This document shows, in pieces, positions 1-8,056 of a stretch of DNA of 38,915 nucleotides (within the stretch, counting starts at the first letter, position 1; each line of letters starts with the position of its first letter). The translations under genes were made by a program, and so were the position numbers. The stretch is from Actinomycetes bacterium. Its GTDB lineage: Bacteria > Actinomycetota > Actinomycetes > Streptosporangiales > Streptosporangiaceae. Location of the stretch: contig JAJYUU010000030.1 in NCBI GenBank assembly GCA_021792405.1, positions 1-38,915 on the forward strand, given 5' to 3'. The notes under the pieces were generated by a model, which saw only the letters and a program-made list of their open reading frames with translations, was not told the DNA's origin and ran no database searches.

Positions 1-2
1 GC

Positions 3-1208
3 GCGGCCGCGCTGGCGGGCGCACTGGGCGCCGGGAGCCTGGCCGGCTGCGGCGCCGGCCAGGCCGCGCCGGTGACGTCCGACGCCGTCGGCAGCGTGGC
101 CTGGTGGCAGCGGCAGAAGTTGCACCACACTGTGAACTTCGCGAACTGGCCCGATTACATCGACGTGCTGAACAACGCGCACCCGACGTTGCAGCACTTC
201 ACAGAGCTGACCGGCATCCGGGTGAACTACAGCGAGCCGATCGCCGAGAACGCGCCGTTCTTTAACGCGATCAGGCCGTCCCTGACGCGCAAGCAGTACA
301 CCGGCTACGACATCGTCGTCCTGACCAACAGCGATCCGCAGCTCGGCGAGATGATGAACAGCGGCTGGCTGGTCCCGCTGGATCAGTCCATGATGAACAA
401 CTTCAGGGCCTACGCGGGCTCGCTGGTGCGCAACCCGCCATGGGATCCCGGCAACACCTACACGATGGCCTGGCAATCCGGCTGGACGGCAGTCGGTTAC
501 AACGCCGCGAAAGTCACGGATCCGGGCGACAGCGTGGGGATCCTGTTTGACAAGCGGTACGCCGGCAAGGTCGGGATGATGTCCGATCCGTACGAGCTTG
601 GCAGCGTCGGCCTGCTGGCCCTCGGCGTCAACCCGGCGACTTCGACGGAAGCGGACTGGCACCAGGCGGCCACGCTGCTGCGGAAGCAGAAAAGCGACGG
701 AATCGTCCGCGGCTACTACGACCAGAGCTACATCGACTACCTGAAGAGCGGCGAGATCATCGTCTCGCAGGCCTTCTCCGGCGACATCTTCCAGGCCAAC
801 CTGCAGCAGCGGTACAAGGACCTGCGGCTGCTGATGCCTGCCGAGGGCGGGATGTTCTGGACCGACAACATGTGCATCCCCGCGTACGTGCAGAACCCCA
901 AGGATGCCATGACCCTGATGGACTACTTCTACCAGCCGCAGATCGAGGCCGTCGTCGAGTACTACAACGACTACGTCTGCCCGGTCCCCGACGCCCGGCT
1001 GGTGCTTCAGCACCCGGTAGGCTGGGCAGCGCAGGAGCTGGCCGCCATGCGGCACGAGATCGGCGAGCCACCGTCGTACACCGCCGATTCGCCGCTGGTG
1101 TTCCCGTCGGCGGAATACCGGGCTCGTTCGAAGGACTACCGTCAGTTCCAGAACGCCGAGGAGCAGGCACTATGGGTCAAGCTGTTCGGGTCGATCCCGG
1201 CCAGCTGA
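3..1208 (+). CDS. Polyamine-type ABC transporter substrate-binding lipoprotein (5' end outside window)
   Basis: This is the extracytoplasmic binding protein of a spermidine/putrescine-type ABC importer (PotD/PotF-like). The reading frame is open from the left edge. It passes through an Ala/Leu/Gly-rich stretch into a lipobox L-A-G-C with the Cys codon at 48-50, so the true start and most of the signal peptide lie upstream. The internal GTG at 72 would miss the lipobox and is rejected. The mature part has typical PotD features: a FANWPDYID segment early, then a GYDIVVLTNS hinge region and a LVPLD segment. The stop at 1206-1208 lies 28 bp before the next gene, an FAD amine oxidoreductase, which fits uptake followed by oxidation of an amine. 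The permease and ATPase genes are presumably upstream, outside the window. The exact substrate cannot be read from the sequence. Confidence 0.88.
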   Translation, partial: AAALAGALGAGSLAGCGAGQAAPVTSDAVGSVAWWQRQKLHHTVNFANWPDYIDVLNNAHPTLQHFTELTGIRVNYSEPIAENAPFFNAIRPSLTRKQYTGYDIVVLTNSDPQLGEMMNSGWLVPLDQSMMNNFRAYAGSLVRNPPWDPGNTYTMAWQSGWTAVGYNAAKVTDPGDSVGILFDKRYAGKVGMMSDPYELGSVGLLALGVNPATSTEADWHQAATLLRKQKSDGIVRGYYDQSYIDYLKSGEIIVSQAFSGDIFQANLQQRYKDLRLLMPAEGGMFWTDNMCIPAYVQNPKDAMTLMDYFYQPQIEAVVEYYNDYVCPVPDARLVLQHPVGWAAQELAAMRHEIGEPPSYTADSPLVFPSAEYRARSKDYRQFQNAEEQALWVKLFGSIPAS

Positions 1209-1236
1209 CGGGCGCCGAGACGCCGATGGGGCGGGC

Positions 1237-2655
1237 ATGACCGGCGTTGAGGTGGCCCGTGCGCTGGCCGCTGCCCGCCCGGTGCCGTTCTGGCTTGACC
1301 AGCCCCACGCGGCTCGGCCGGCTGCTGAGCCCGCGCTGTCCGGTCGCGCGTCCGCCGACCTCGCGGTTGTCGGCGGGGGCTTCACCGGCTTGTGGACGGC
1401 GCTGCAGGCGAAGGAGGCCGACCCCGGACGGGACGTTGTGCTGCTCGAAGGCCGGCGCATCGCCTGGGCGGGCACCGGCCGGAACGGCGGCTTCTGCTCG
1501 GCCAGCCTGACCCACGGCCTGGCGAACGGCCGCGATCGGTTCCCCGCTGAGCTGCCGGAGCTGGAGCGCCTCGGTCACCAGAACCTGGCCGAGATCGAGA
1601 AGACGGTCGCGCGCTATCAGATCGACTGCGATTTCGTCAGGTCCGGAGAGCTGGCGGTGGCGACTGCGCCGTGGCAGGCCGAGAGCTTGCGCGAGGCCGC
1701 GGCAATCGCCGGCCAGCCCGGCACCAGCCTGCGGTTGCTCTCCGCGGATGCGGTTCGCGCCGAGCTGAACTCGCCCGGCTACCTGGCCGGGCTGTGGGAC
1801 GCCGATGGCTGCGCGACCGTCGACCCGGCCCGGCTGGCGTGGGGTCTGCGCCGGGCTTGCCTGGATGCCGGCGTCCGGATCTGCGAGCACACCCCGGTCA
1901 TCGCCGTCAGCGAGGATGCGGACCGGTCGGGTCCGCTCACGCTGGCGACTCCGGGAGGCAGCGTCAGCGCTCGCCGGGTGGCCCTGGCGACCGGAGCGTT
2001 CTCGCCGCTGCTGCGCCGCCTCAGGTACTACCTGCTGCCGGTGTACGACTACGTGCTGATGACCGAGCCGCTGACAGCCGCGCAGCTGGCGAGCATCGGC
2101 TGGCAGCACCGGCAGGGCGTCGGCGACAGCGGGAACCAGTTCCACTATTACCGTCTCACCGCCGACAACAGGATCTTGTGGGGCGGCTACGACGCGATCT
2201 ACTACTTCGGCGGCAAGATCACCGCTGCCCAGGATCAGCGCCCGGCGACCTTCACCAGGCTTGCCGAGCATTTCTTCGCCACTTTCCCGCAGCTCGAGGG
2301 CGTGTCGTTCAGCCACAAGTGGGGCGGAGTGATCGACACCTGCTCCCGGTTCTGCGCGTTCTTCGGCACAGCGCGGGACGGTCGGCTCGCCTATGCGGCC
2401 GGCTATACCGGGCTCGGCGTCGGCGCCAGCCGGTTTGGCGCACGCGTCCTGCTCGACTTGCTCGGCGGCACGCCGACCGAGCTGACCGAGCTGGAGATGG
2501 TGCGCACCAAGCCGATCCCGTTCCCGCCCGAGCCGGTGCGGTCGGCGGGCGTGCAGCTCACCCGGTGGTCCCTGGCCAGGGCAGACGAGCACGACGGCCG
2601 CCGCAACCTGTGGCTGCGCGCCCTTGACCGGGTCGGCCTGGGCTTCGACTCCTGA
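1237..2655 (+). CDS. FAD-dependent amine oxidoreductase (DAO family, PuuB-like)
   Basis: This is a 472-residue flavoprotein of the D-amino-acid-oxidase/glycine-oxidase fold. The N-terminal Rossmann motif is DLAVVGGGFTG, with GGGFTG at residues 46-51. It is followed by a basic strand ending in LLEG and a WAGTGRNGGF segment typical of gamma-glutamylputrescine oxidase relatives. The C-terminal segment YAAGYTGLGVG is the second FAD contact. The family oxidises primary or secondary amines to imine or aldehyde and ammonia. It follows the polyamine-type binding protein in the same direction with a 28-bp gap, so the two are probably cotranscribed. The aldehyde product could feed the MmsA-type dehydrogenase at 6497, but that link is inference. 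The ATG at 1237 has only a weak purine-rich upstream sequence. Confidence 0.85.
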   Translation: MTGVEVARALAAARPVPFWLDQPHAARPAAEPALSGRASADLAVVGGGFTGLWTALQAKEADPGRDVVLLEGRRIAWAGTGRNGGFCSASLTHGLANGRDRFPAELPELERLGHQNLAEIEKTVARYQIDCDFVRSGELAVATAPWQAESLREAAAIAGQPGTSLRLLSADAVRAELNSPGYLAGLWDADGCATVDPARLAWGLRRACLDAGVRICEHTPVIAVSEDADRSGPLTLATPGGSVSARRVALATGAFSPLLRRLRYYLLPVYDYVLMTEPLTAAQLASIGWQHRQGVGDSGNQFHYYRLTADNRILWGGYDAIYYFGGKITAAQDQRPATFTRLAEHFFATFPQLEGVSFSHKWGGVIDTCSRFCAFFGTARDGRLAYAAGYTGLGVGASRFGARVLLDLLGGTPTELTELEMVRTKPIPFPPEPVRSAGVQLTRWSLARADEHDGRRNLWLRALDRVGLGFDS

Positions 2656-2674
2656 CCCTCAGCCGAGGGTCAGG
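2651..2674 (+). terminator. Hairpin terminator embedded in the stop codon
   Basis: There is a perfect 10-bp stem, 2651-2660 paired with 2665-2674, with a 4-nt loop (AGCC). The TGA stop of the FAD oxidoreductase (2653-2655) lies in the 5' arm. No T-run follows, as is common for terminators in GC-rich actinomycetes. Confidence 0.6.
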
Positions 2675-2787
2675 AGCAGTGGCGGCATCGCGTCCGGGCC
2701 GGAGCGGTAACACTTCCGGGCCCGTGATCGCTTCGCGGCTGAACACGGAAAGCCCCGATCCCGTGGGCTCGACTTCGAAGGAGACTC

Positions 2788-3246
2788 ATGCCCGCACTAC
2801 GAGCGTCCCTGCTGGCCAAGGCCGGCTCGGCCGTTGCCGTGGCCGTCCTGGCAGGCAGCGGCGTGGTCGCCAGCACGGCGGCCGCCGACGCCGCCACCGG
2901 CCACCACCACCACCACGCGCTGGCGCCGACGACGCTGTCGATCAGGAACAGGGTGATCGCGCACGCACGGCATCACGCGGACGCGCTGACCGGCGTTCTC
3001 AGGTCACGCCGCAAGGACGTCGCTGGCGCGACCATCGTCCTGGACAGCCGGACCGGCAGGAAGCCCAGGTGGGTTGTGGTAGCGACCGGTACTACCGGAT
3101 CGAACGGCGCGGTCACGTTCATGGTGGCGCCTACCGTGAGGACCCAGTACAAGATGATCTTCCGCGGCGACTCCATGTACCGCAGGAGCCGCAGCAACGT
3201 GATCACCCTCAAGGCTGTCAAGACCTCACATCACCACCGCGGCTGA
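2788..3246 (+). CDS. Small secreted protein with Ig-like fold features and His clusters
   Basis: This is a 152-residue exported protein. The start ATG follows AAGGAG at about 2778. The N-terminus is basic, then a hydrophobic stretch (AVAVAVLAGSGVVAS) leads to an Ala-x-Ala type cleavage region near ADAA, so it is probably a Sec substrate. The predicted mature protein begins with a run of five His residues and ends in three His. The middle has a beta-sandwich look: GATIVLDSR, then WVVVATGTTGSNGAVTF, then YKMIFRGDSMYRRSRSNVI. That last pattern is the F-x-G-D-x-x-Y-x-x-S-x-S signature seen in many actinobacterial Ig-like repeats. The domain call comes from pattern only and the function is unknown. 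A strong hairpin follows. Confidence 0.7.
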   Translation: MPALRASLLAKAGSAVAVAVLAGSGVVASTAAADAATGHHHHHALAPTTLSIRNRVIAHARHHADALTGVLRSRRKDVAGATIVLDSRTGRKPRWVVVATGTTGSNGAVTFMVAPTVRTQYKMIFRGDSMYRRSRSNVITLKAVKTSHHHRG

Positions 3247-3287
3247 CAACGCGGCACCGGGCTGCCTGCGCGCAGCTCAGCACGATC

Positions 3288-3314
3288 GCGGGCGGCCCGT
3301 TCCGGGCCGCCCGC
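3288..3314. terminator. Bidirectional terminator between convergent genes
   Basis: There is a perfect 12-bp GC-rich stem (3288-3299 with 3303-3314) and a 3-nt TTC loop. It sits between the convergent ends of the secreted protein (3246) and the sigma-factor-associated membrane protein (3345), so it could serve both strands. Confidence 0.75.
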
Positions 3315-3344
3315 ACTGCTTTCCGGAAGTTACCGTTTCCGGAG

Positions 3345-4031
3345 TTACCGTTCGGGAGGCCCTGGCGTCCGGCTCGGGTGAGCTTTCGGCTGCGGGCGTG
3401 CGGGATGGGCCCGCTTCGGCTTCTTCGCGTGCTTGCCCGTCTGGCTGCGGTGGCCGCGCCCGTAGATCGCCTTCTTCTTGCCGGGCTTAGCCCGATGTGC
3501 CGGGCTGGTGGCGTGGGTCGGTGACGGCTGCGAGCCGGGGTGCCCGGCCCGAGGCTCGGCAGCGCCGTGAGCGTGATGCGCTGCGTGCTGGGGGGCCGGC
3601 GCGCCGATCATGCGATGCGCGAAACTCTGCAGCGAAGCGGGCAGCGCCCCAGCGTATCCGGCGACGGCCGTGCCGGACAGGGCCATGATGACCGCGGCGA
3701 CCGCGGCAGACAGTCTCGCCCGGCCAGCCCTCAGCCGAATGCGCCGCCGGTGCCCTGGTGACCCGGCGGCCGTCGGCCTGGTGCTGGCCGGCCAGCTTGC
3801 GCGCCTGAAGGCGGCCAGCGCCGCCGCCTGGCCCGGCATCTCACCGGTACCGGGCGGAGTCGCCAGCCCGTCGAAGCTGTCTGCCAGCGCGAGCAGCCCG
3901 GCCGGGGCGCTGGCAGGGAGGGGCTGCCTGTCCAGTATCAGGTCCAGCAGCGGATCGTCTTCATCCCGGCCGGCCCGGCCGGGGAACGGAACCCTGGGCA
4001 TCTTGCCTGACGGAGCGTCTGGCCCGGTCAT
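3345..4031 (-). CDS. Single-pass membrane protein coupled to the ECF sigma factor
   Basis: This is a 228-residue protein whose ATG overlaps the stop of the sigma gene (ATGA, 4028-4031), so translation is coupled. It has an N-terminal cytoplasmic-looking region, one hydrophobic helix (about residues 105-128, LSAAVAAVIMALSGTAVAGYAGAL), a short SLQSFAHRMIGAPAP segment, and a long tail rich in His, Pro, Lys and Arg. The position suggests a regulator of the sigma factor. However, there is no Cys anywhere and hence no zinc anti-sigma (HxxxCxxC) motif, so it is not a ZAS-type anti-sigma factor. Similar sigma-linked proteins with a short Ala/Gly-rich helix are common in actinomycetes. The anti-sigma role is inference. 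Confidence 0.75.
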   Translation of the reverse strand: MTGPDAPSGKMPRVPFPGRAGRDEDDPLLDLILDRQPLPASAPAGLLALADSFDGLATPPGTGEMPGQAAALAAFRRASWPASTRPTAAGSPGHRRRIRLRAGRARLSAAVAAVIMALSGTAVAGYAGALPASLQSFAHRMIGAPAPQHAAHHAHGAAEPRAGHPGSQPSPTHATSPAHRAKPGKKKAIYGRGHRSQTGKHAKKPKRAHPARPQPKAHPSRTPGPPER

Positions 4032-4582
4032 ACCGTTACACCTGGCTGGTCCAGCACCACGGCCAGGCGCCGCAGCCCGCGATGCGCGGCCACCCGCACG
4101 GCGACCGGCGTCTTGCCGACGATCCGCGCGACCGCGGGCGCGTCCAGGCCCGCCACCACGCGCAGCAGGATGATCTCAGCCTGATCCCTTGGCAGTGTGG
4201 CGATCGCCGCCAGGACAGATCGCGTTTCCAGGCGCTCCAGCACCACGTCGGCGGTGTCCGGCATCACCTGCCGGGCGTCGGCCGGGCCAAGCTTCTGCGG
4301 CAGGGCCTGGCGGCGCGCACGGGACCGGGCCCAGTCGATCGTCCGGTGCCGGGCGATCGTGAACAGCCATGCCTTGAAAGCCCGCTCGTCGCCGCGAAAG
4401 CCGGCCAGGCCAGAGATAACCTGCAGCCAGGTCTCGCCCGCCAGGTCATCGGCGGCTTGGCCGGCGATGACCTGCAAATACCGCAGCAATGACGGCTGGA
4501 TATCGCGGAAGAGGGCAGCGAATGCCTCCTGGTCACCAGCTTGCGCCTCAGCGAGAGTCACCTCGAATTGAGCGCCCGGCAC
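4028..4582 (-). CDS. ECF-type RNA polymerase sigma factor
   Basis: The chosen start is a GTG at 4582, giving 184 residues, the usual ECF length. The frame stays open upstream to 4852, but those 90 extra codons overlap the PucR-type gene and look non-coding. Region 2 runs from about residue 10 to 90 (AGDQEAFAALFRDIQPSLLRYL, then DDLAGETWLQVI, then GDERAFKAWLFTIARHRTIDW). Region 4 runs from about 120 to 175 (LPRDQAEIILLRVVAGLDAPAVARIVGKTPVAVRVAAHRGL). The gene starts 61 bp after the PucR-type gene ends and is translationally coupled to the membrane protein downstream. No promoter is obvious in the short gap, so it may be read through from the PucR-type gene. Confidence 0.85.
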   Translation of the reverse strand: MPGAQFEVTLAEAQAGDQEAFAALFRDIQPSLLRYLQVIAGQAADDLAGETWLQVISGLAGFRGDERAFKAWLFTIARHRTIDWARSRARRQALPQKLGPADARQVMPDTADVVLERLETRSVLAAIATLPRDQAEIILLRVVAGLDAPAVARIVGKTPVAVRVAAHRGLRRLAVVLDQPGVTV

Positions 4583-4643
4583 TGGCCCAGTATCGGCCCG
4601 CGGGCGGCCCGCCGCAGCCGGAACCGCAGTTCGGCCGCGCGGC

Positions 4644-6356
4644 TCATGAGCTCCGGCGGCGAACTTCGGTGTCGTCAACGGCTGACGCCGACGATGCTCG
4701 CAGGGCGAGCAGCGCGACATGCAGTGACAGCCGGGACTCCGCCGGGTCCAGTTCCACGCCGAGCACGTCCTCGATCTGCCGCAGCCGCTCGTACATGGTC
4801 GGGCGGGCCAGGTGCGCGCGCTTGGCGGCGGCCGCCTTGTTGCCGCCCGCATCCAGGTACGCGGCCAGGGCAGGGATCAGCGCAGAGCCGGTCGCGTCGT
4901 CGTGTACGAGCAGTTTGCCGAGTTCCCGCTCGGCAAACGCCTGCACGCGCGGATCATTGCGCAGCAGATGCAGCAGCCCGCGCAGGCGCAGGTCCGGCAG
5001 CCGGTAGTAGGCTCGGCCGCCGCCGCCGGTGGCGGCCGCGGCGGCGGCCACGTGGTCGGCTTCGAGCAGCGAGCGCTGCACCGTGGCGACCGAGTCGGCC
5101 GCTGAGCCGGCCCCGATCACGTCGGCCGCGGTCAGCCGTGGCCGCAACTGGCTGGCCAGCCGCGACAGCGCCAGGTCGGGGTCGGCGCGCGGCGGCAGCG
5201 TCAGCAGGGCAGCGACCCGGTGATCGTCGAGCGAGCCGACCAGGGCGGGTACGCGGAGCTGCCGGCAGACCTCGGCGATCGCGTCGGCGACCCCGGCCGC
5301 GCGGGCCGGGGCCGCCAGCGCGGGCTCGACCAGTGCCCGCCCTGGCAGGACGGGAACGCCGCCAGCAGGCCCGGCCGCTGGCGGCCCGCCGGCGGCCTGG
5401 GCGCTGGCAACCCGGACGACAACTGGCACCAGCAGCCGTCCGGCGACCGGCACGCCGAGCGCACGGGCCCTGGCCTCGGCCGCTGCCTGGTCGCCATAGC
5501 CGTTGCCGATGAAGGCGGACAAGATGGTGCGGTGCGCCTGCCGTTCCAGGCTCTCGCGCCGGTGGTCAAGCAGGCGGCCGAGCGCCAGGGTTGTCGCGGC
5601 TCGCTCGATGAGCGCCTGGTCGCCGGGCCGCGGTGCCTCGCCCGTGAGCATGATCAGCCGGCCCCAGTCCTCACCGCGGGCGCCGACGACCGTCACAAGC
5701 CAGCCGGATGCCGCGTCGTAGCCGGTGCGTCCGGCCAGCCTGGCCGATCGGGACCGGCCGGAGAAGCCGGCCAGCAGGCCGGCCGGGTCTGCGCCGAGCG
5801 GGGCGCAGGCGAGCACCTGGTGCGCGAGGTTCTCCAGGATGACCGGGCAGCCTGCCAGCGTGGCGGTCTGCGTCACGACCTCGTCCGCTGCCGCGCCAGA
5901 CACCGCCAGCTCGGTGAAGACCTGATGGAGCCGCTCGGCTGAGCGCAACTCGGCCAGCTGGGCGTCGATGATCCGGGCGTGTACGGCCTCAGTGATCTCG
6001 ATGAAGCGGGTCTCCCGCTCGAACACGATGAGCGGCAGTTGCTGGTCCGCGGCCGCGGCCACGAGCGCGGACGGCAGGCTCCGGGAATAGCGGGAGCCCA
6101 GTTCGACCGCCAGGCCGCTCACGCCGACCGACACCAGCTCAGCGACGTACCGGCTCAGCCCGGCCGCGTCGTCGGGCAGCGCGATCCCGGTTGACAGCAC
6201 GAGCTCGCCGCCGCGCAGCAGGTGAGCGGCCTGCGCCAGCTCGATCACGTGCACCCACCGCACTGGCGCGGATAGCCGCTGGGCGCCGGCCAGCACTCGC
6301 GGCGCACCGCTGCGGACCGCTTCCAGCGCCAGCACCTCGGCGACCGTGGGCAGCAT
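4644..6356 (-). CDS. PucR-family transcriptional regulator
   Basis: The start is an ATG at 6356 preceded by GAGGAGG eight bases upstream. A longer frame to 6401 exists without a comparable RBS. The 570-residue protein begins with a PucR N-terminal domain (MLPTVAEVLALEAVRSG, then the RWVHVIEL segment and LLRGGELVLSTGIAL). It has a long middle domain and ends in the PucR C-terminal helix-turn-helix (GNKAAAAKRAHLARPTMYERL, then LGVELDPAESRLSL). PucR/CdaR-type proteins usually activate nearby purine, amine or amino-acid catabolic genes. This one is divergent from the MmsA-type dehydrogenase across 140 bp, the classic arrangement for a regulator and its target. The effector is unknown; an amine-derived metabolite would fit the neighbours. 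Confidence 0.9.
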   Translation of the reverse strand: MLPTVAEVLALEAVRSGAPRVLAGAQRLSAPVRWVHVIELAQAAHLLRGGELVLSTGIALPDDAAGLSRYVAELVSVGVSGLAVELGSRYSRSLPSALVAAAADQQLPLIVFERETRFIEITEAVHARIIDAQLAELRSAERLHQVFTELAVSGAAADEVVTQTATLAGCPVILENLAHQVLACAPLGADPAGLLAGFSGRSRSARLAGRTGYDAASGWLVTVVGARGEDWGRLIMLTGEAPRPGDQALIERAATTLALGRLLDHRRESLERQAHRTILSAFIGNGYGDQAAAEARARALGVPVAGRLLVPVVVRVASAQAAGGPPAAGPAGGVPVLPGRALVEPALAAPARAAGVADAIAEVCRQLRVPALVGSLDDHRVAALLTLPPRADPDLALSRLASQLRPRLTAADVIGAGSAADSVATVQRSLLEADHVAAAAAATGGGGRAYYRLPDLRLRGLLHLLRNDPRVQAFAERELGKLLVHDDATGSALIPALAAYLDAGGNKAAAAKRAHLARPTMYERLRQIEDVLGVELDPAESRLSLHVALLALRASSASAVDDTEVRRRSS

Positions 6357-6427
6357 GCCGTCCGCCTCCTCGATCTCGCCAATCCGGGCCGGGGCGCACA
6401 CACTGTGCCCTCAACTCGCCCGTTACC

Positions 6428-6440
6428 TTACAGATCGTAA
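6428..6440. promoter_or_regulatory. Inverted repeat in the divergent pucR-type/mmsA promoter region
   Basis: TTAC-N5-GTAA lies midway between the two divergent starts (6356 and 6497), in the most AT-rich part of the intergenic region. It is a candidate operator for the PucR-family protein. A four-base half-site is short, so confidence is low. Confidence 0.3.
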
Positions 6441-6496
6441 TTTGGCTCGACCGCGCGGCAGCGACACACTGTCAGGGAACGATGGGAGACAGCGCA

Positions 6497-8005
6497 ATGG
6501 AGCAGGCAACCACGCATCGCACGCACTGGATCAACGGGAAGCCGTGGACCGGCGCGGCGGCCACCCGCGGCGACATCTACAACCCGGCGACCGGCCGGGT
6601 GTCCGGGACTGTCGACTATGCGACCGCGGCCGAGGTAGACGCCGCGGTGGCGGCGGCAGCCGCGGCCCTGCCTGGCTGGCGCGAAACCTCGCTGGTGCGC
6701 CGGGCCGCAGTGCTGTTCGAGTTCCGCGAGCTGGTCCGTAAGCACTCGGGCGAGCTGGCGGCGCGGATTACCGCTGAGCATGGCAAGGTGGTGTCGGACG
6801 CGGCGGGCGAGGTCGCCCGCGGCCTGGAGGTGGTGGACTTCGCCTGCGGCATCCCGCACCTGCTGAAGGGCGGGTTCTCCGAGAACGTCTCCACCGGCAT
6901 CGACGCGTACTCGATCCGTCAGCCGGTCGGCGTGGTGGCCGGCATCACGCCATTCAACTTCCCGGCCATGGTGCCGATGTGGATGTTCCCGATCGCGCTG
7001 GCTTGCGGGAACACGTTCGTGCTCAAGCCGTCAGAGAAGGACCCGTCGGCCTCGCTGCTGCTCGCCGAATTGCTGGCGCAGGCGGGCCTGCCCGACGGCG
7101 CGTTCAACGTCGTGCACGGCGCGAAGCCCGCCGTCGACGCGCTGCTGTCCCACCCTGACGTGCGCGCGGTGAGCTTCGTCGGCTCGACGCCGATCGCTCG
7201 CTACGTCGCGGAGACCGCGACTAGCCACGGTAAGCGAGTGCAGGCACTCGGCGGCGCCAAGAACCACATGGTGGTGCTGCCCGACGCCGACCTTGACCTG
7301 GCCGCGGACGCCGCGGTGAACGCGGGCTTCGGCTCGGCTGGCGAGCGGTGCATGGCGATCTCGGTCCTGGTGGCCGTCGACCCGATCGGCGACGAACTGG
7401 TCGGCAAGATCGCCGACCGGATCGGGAAGCTGACCGTCGGACCCGGCGATGCGGAGGGCTCCGAGATGGGTCCGCTGGTCACCCGTGACCACCGCGACAA
7501 GGTGGCGAGCTACCTGGACTCTGGCGTGGCCGAGGGCGCGACGCTCGCGGTCGACGGCCGCGACCACCCGGTCACCGGCGGCGCGGCCGACGGTTTCTGG
7601 CTCGGGCCCACGGTGCTGGACCATGTGACCCCTCAGATGCGCGCCTACCAGGACGAGATCTTCGGGCCGGTGCTGTCGGTGGTCAGGGCGGGCAGTTACG
7701 CCCGCGCGCTGGAGATCGTCAATGCCAACCCCTACGGCAACGGCACCGCGATCTTCACCAACGACGGGGGAGCGGCGCGCCGCTTCACGCACGAGGTGGA
7801 GGTTGGCATGGTCGGGGTCAACGTCCCGATCCCGGTGCCGATGGCGTTCTACTCCTTCGGCGGCTGGAAGTCGTCGCTGTTCGGAGACACGCACGTGCAC
7901 GGCACCGAGGGCGTCCATTTCTACACCCGCGGGAAGGCAGTCACCTCGCGCTGGCTCGACCCGAGCCACGGCGGCGTGAACCTGGGCTTCCCGGTCAACC
8001 AGTAG
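6497..8005 (+). CDS. mmsA: CoA-acylating methylmalonate-semialdehyde dehydrogenase type ALDH
   Basis: The ATG at 6497 is chosen because GGGAG (6484-6488) sits eight bases upstream. An in-frame ATG at 6482 would lie inside this RBS region. The 502-residue length is typical of MmsA. Landmarks are GITPFNFPAMVPMW (about 149-162), the NAD-site FVGSTPIARYV, and the nucleophile Cys285 in SAGERCMAI. Where hydrolytic aldehyde dehydrogenases have their general-base Glu, the sequence reads QALGGAKNHM. This is the MmsA-family pattern and fits CoA-dependent rather than hydrolytic deacylation. The family converts methylmalonate or malonate semialdehyde to propionyl- or acetyl-CoA, as in valine, beta-alanine, inositol and polyamine breakdown. 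Given the amine importer and oxidase nearby, a beta-alanine/malonate-semialdehyde route is plausible but unproven. Confidence 0.9.
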   Translation: MEQATTHRTHWINGKPWTGAAATRGDIYNPATGRVSGTVDYATAAEVDAAVAAAAAALPGWRETSLVRRAAVLFEFRELVRKHSGELAARITAEHGKVVSDAAGEVARGLEVVDFACGIPHLLKGGFSENVSTGIDAYSIRQPVGVVAGITPFNFPAMVPMWMFPIALACGNTFVLKPSEKDPSASLLLAELLAQAGLPDGAFNVVHGAKPAVDALLSHPDVRAVSFVGSTPIARYVAETATSHGKRVQALGGAKNHMVVLPDADLDLAADAAVNAGFGSAGERCMAISVLVAVDPIGDELVGKIADRIGKLTVGPGDAEGSEMGPLVTRDHRDKVASYLDSGVAEGATLAVDGRDHPVTGGAADGFWLGPTVLDHVTPQMRAYQDEIFGPVLSVVRAGSYARALEIVNANPYGNGTAIFTNDGGAARRFTHEVEVGMVGVNVPIPVPMAFYSFGGWKSSLFGDTHVHGTEGVHFYTRGKAVTSRWLDPSHGGVNLGFPVNQ

Positions 8006-8020
8006 CATCCCCGGGTGGGC

Positions 8021-8039
8021 GGTGCGCCTGTCGCGCACC
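8021..8039. terminator. Terminator between mmsA and the convergent hypothetical gene
   Basis: A 7-bp perfect stem (8021-8027 with 8033-8039) has a 5-nt loop. It lies 16 bp after the mmsA stop and just past the end of the minus-strand gene at 8057. Confidence 0.5.
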
Positions 8040-8056
8040 CGGTGCGGTGCGGGTCA

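Noticed and set aside
1177-2592. Long minus-strand open frame opposite the FAD oxidoreductase (471 codons)
   Set aside because: It is a GC-driven shadow frame. The plus strand has clear FAD motifs, and the minus translation is a Gly/Arg/Ala-rich mix with no domain pattern. The same applies to minus frames at 7031-8038, 12702-14033, 14304-15380 and plus frames at 17540-19021 and 24068-25384.
4583-4852. Upstream extension of the ECF sigma factor
   Set aside because: The extra 90 codons overlap the PucR-type gene, are Cys/Arg/Pro-rich and do not resemble sigma region 2. The GTG at 4582 gives the normal ECF length.
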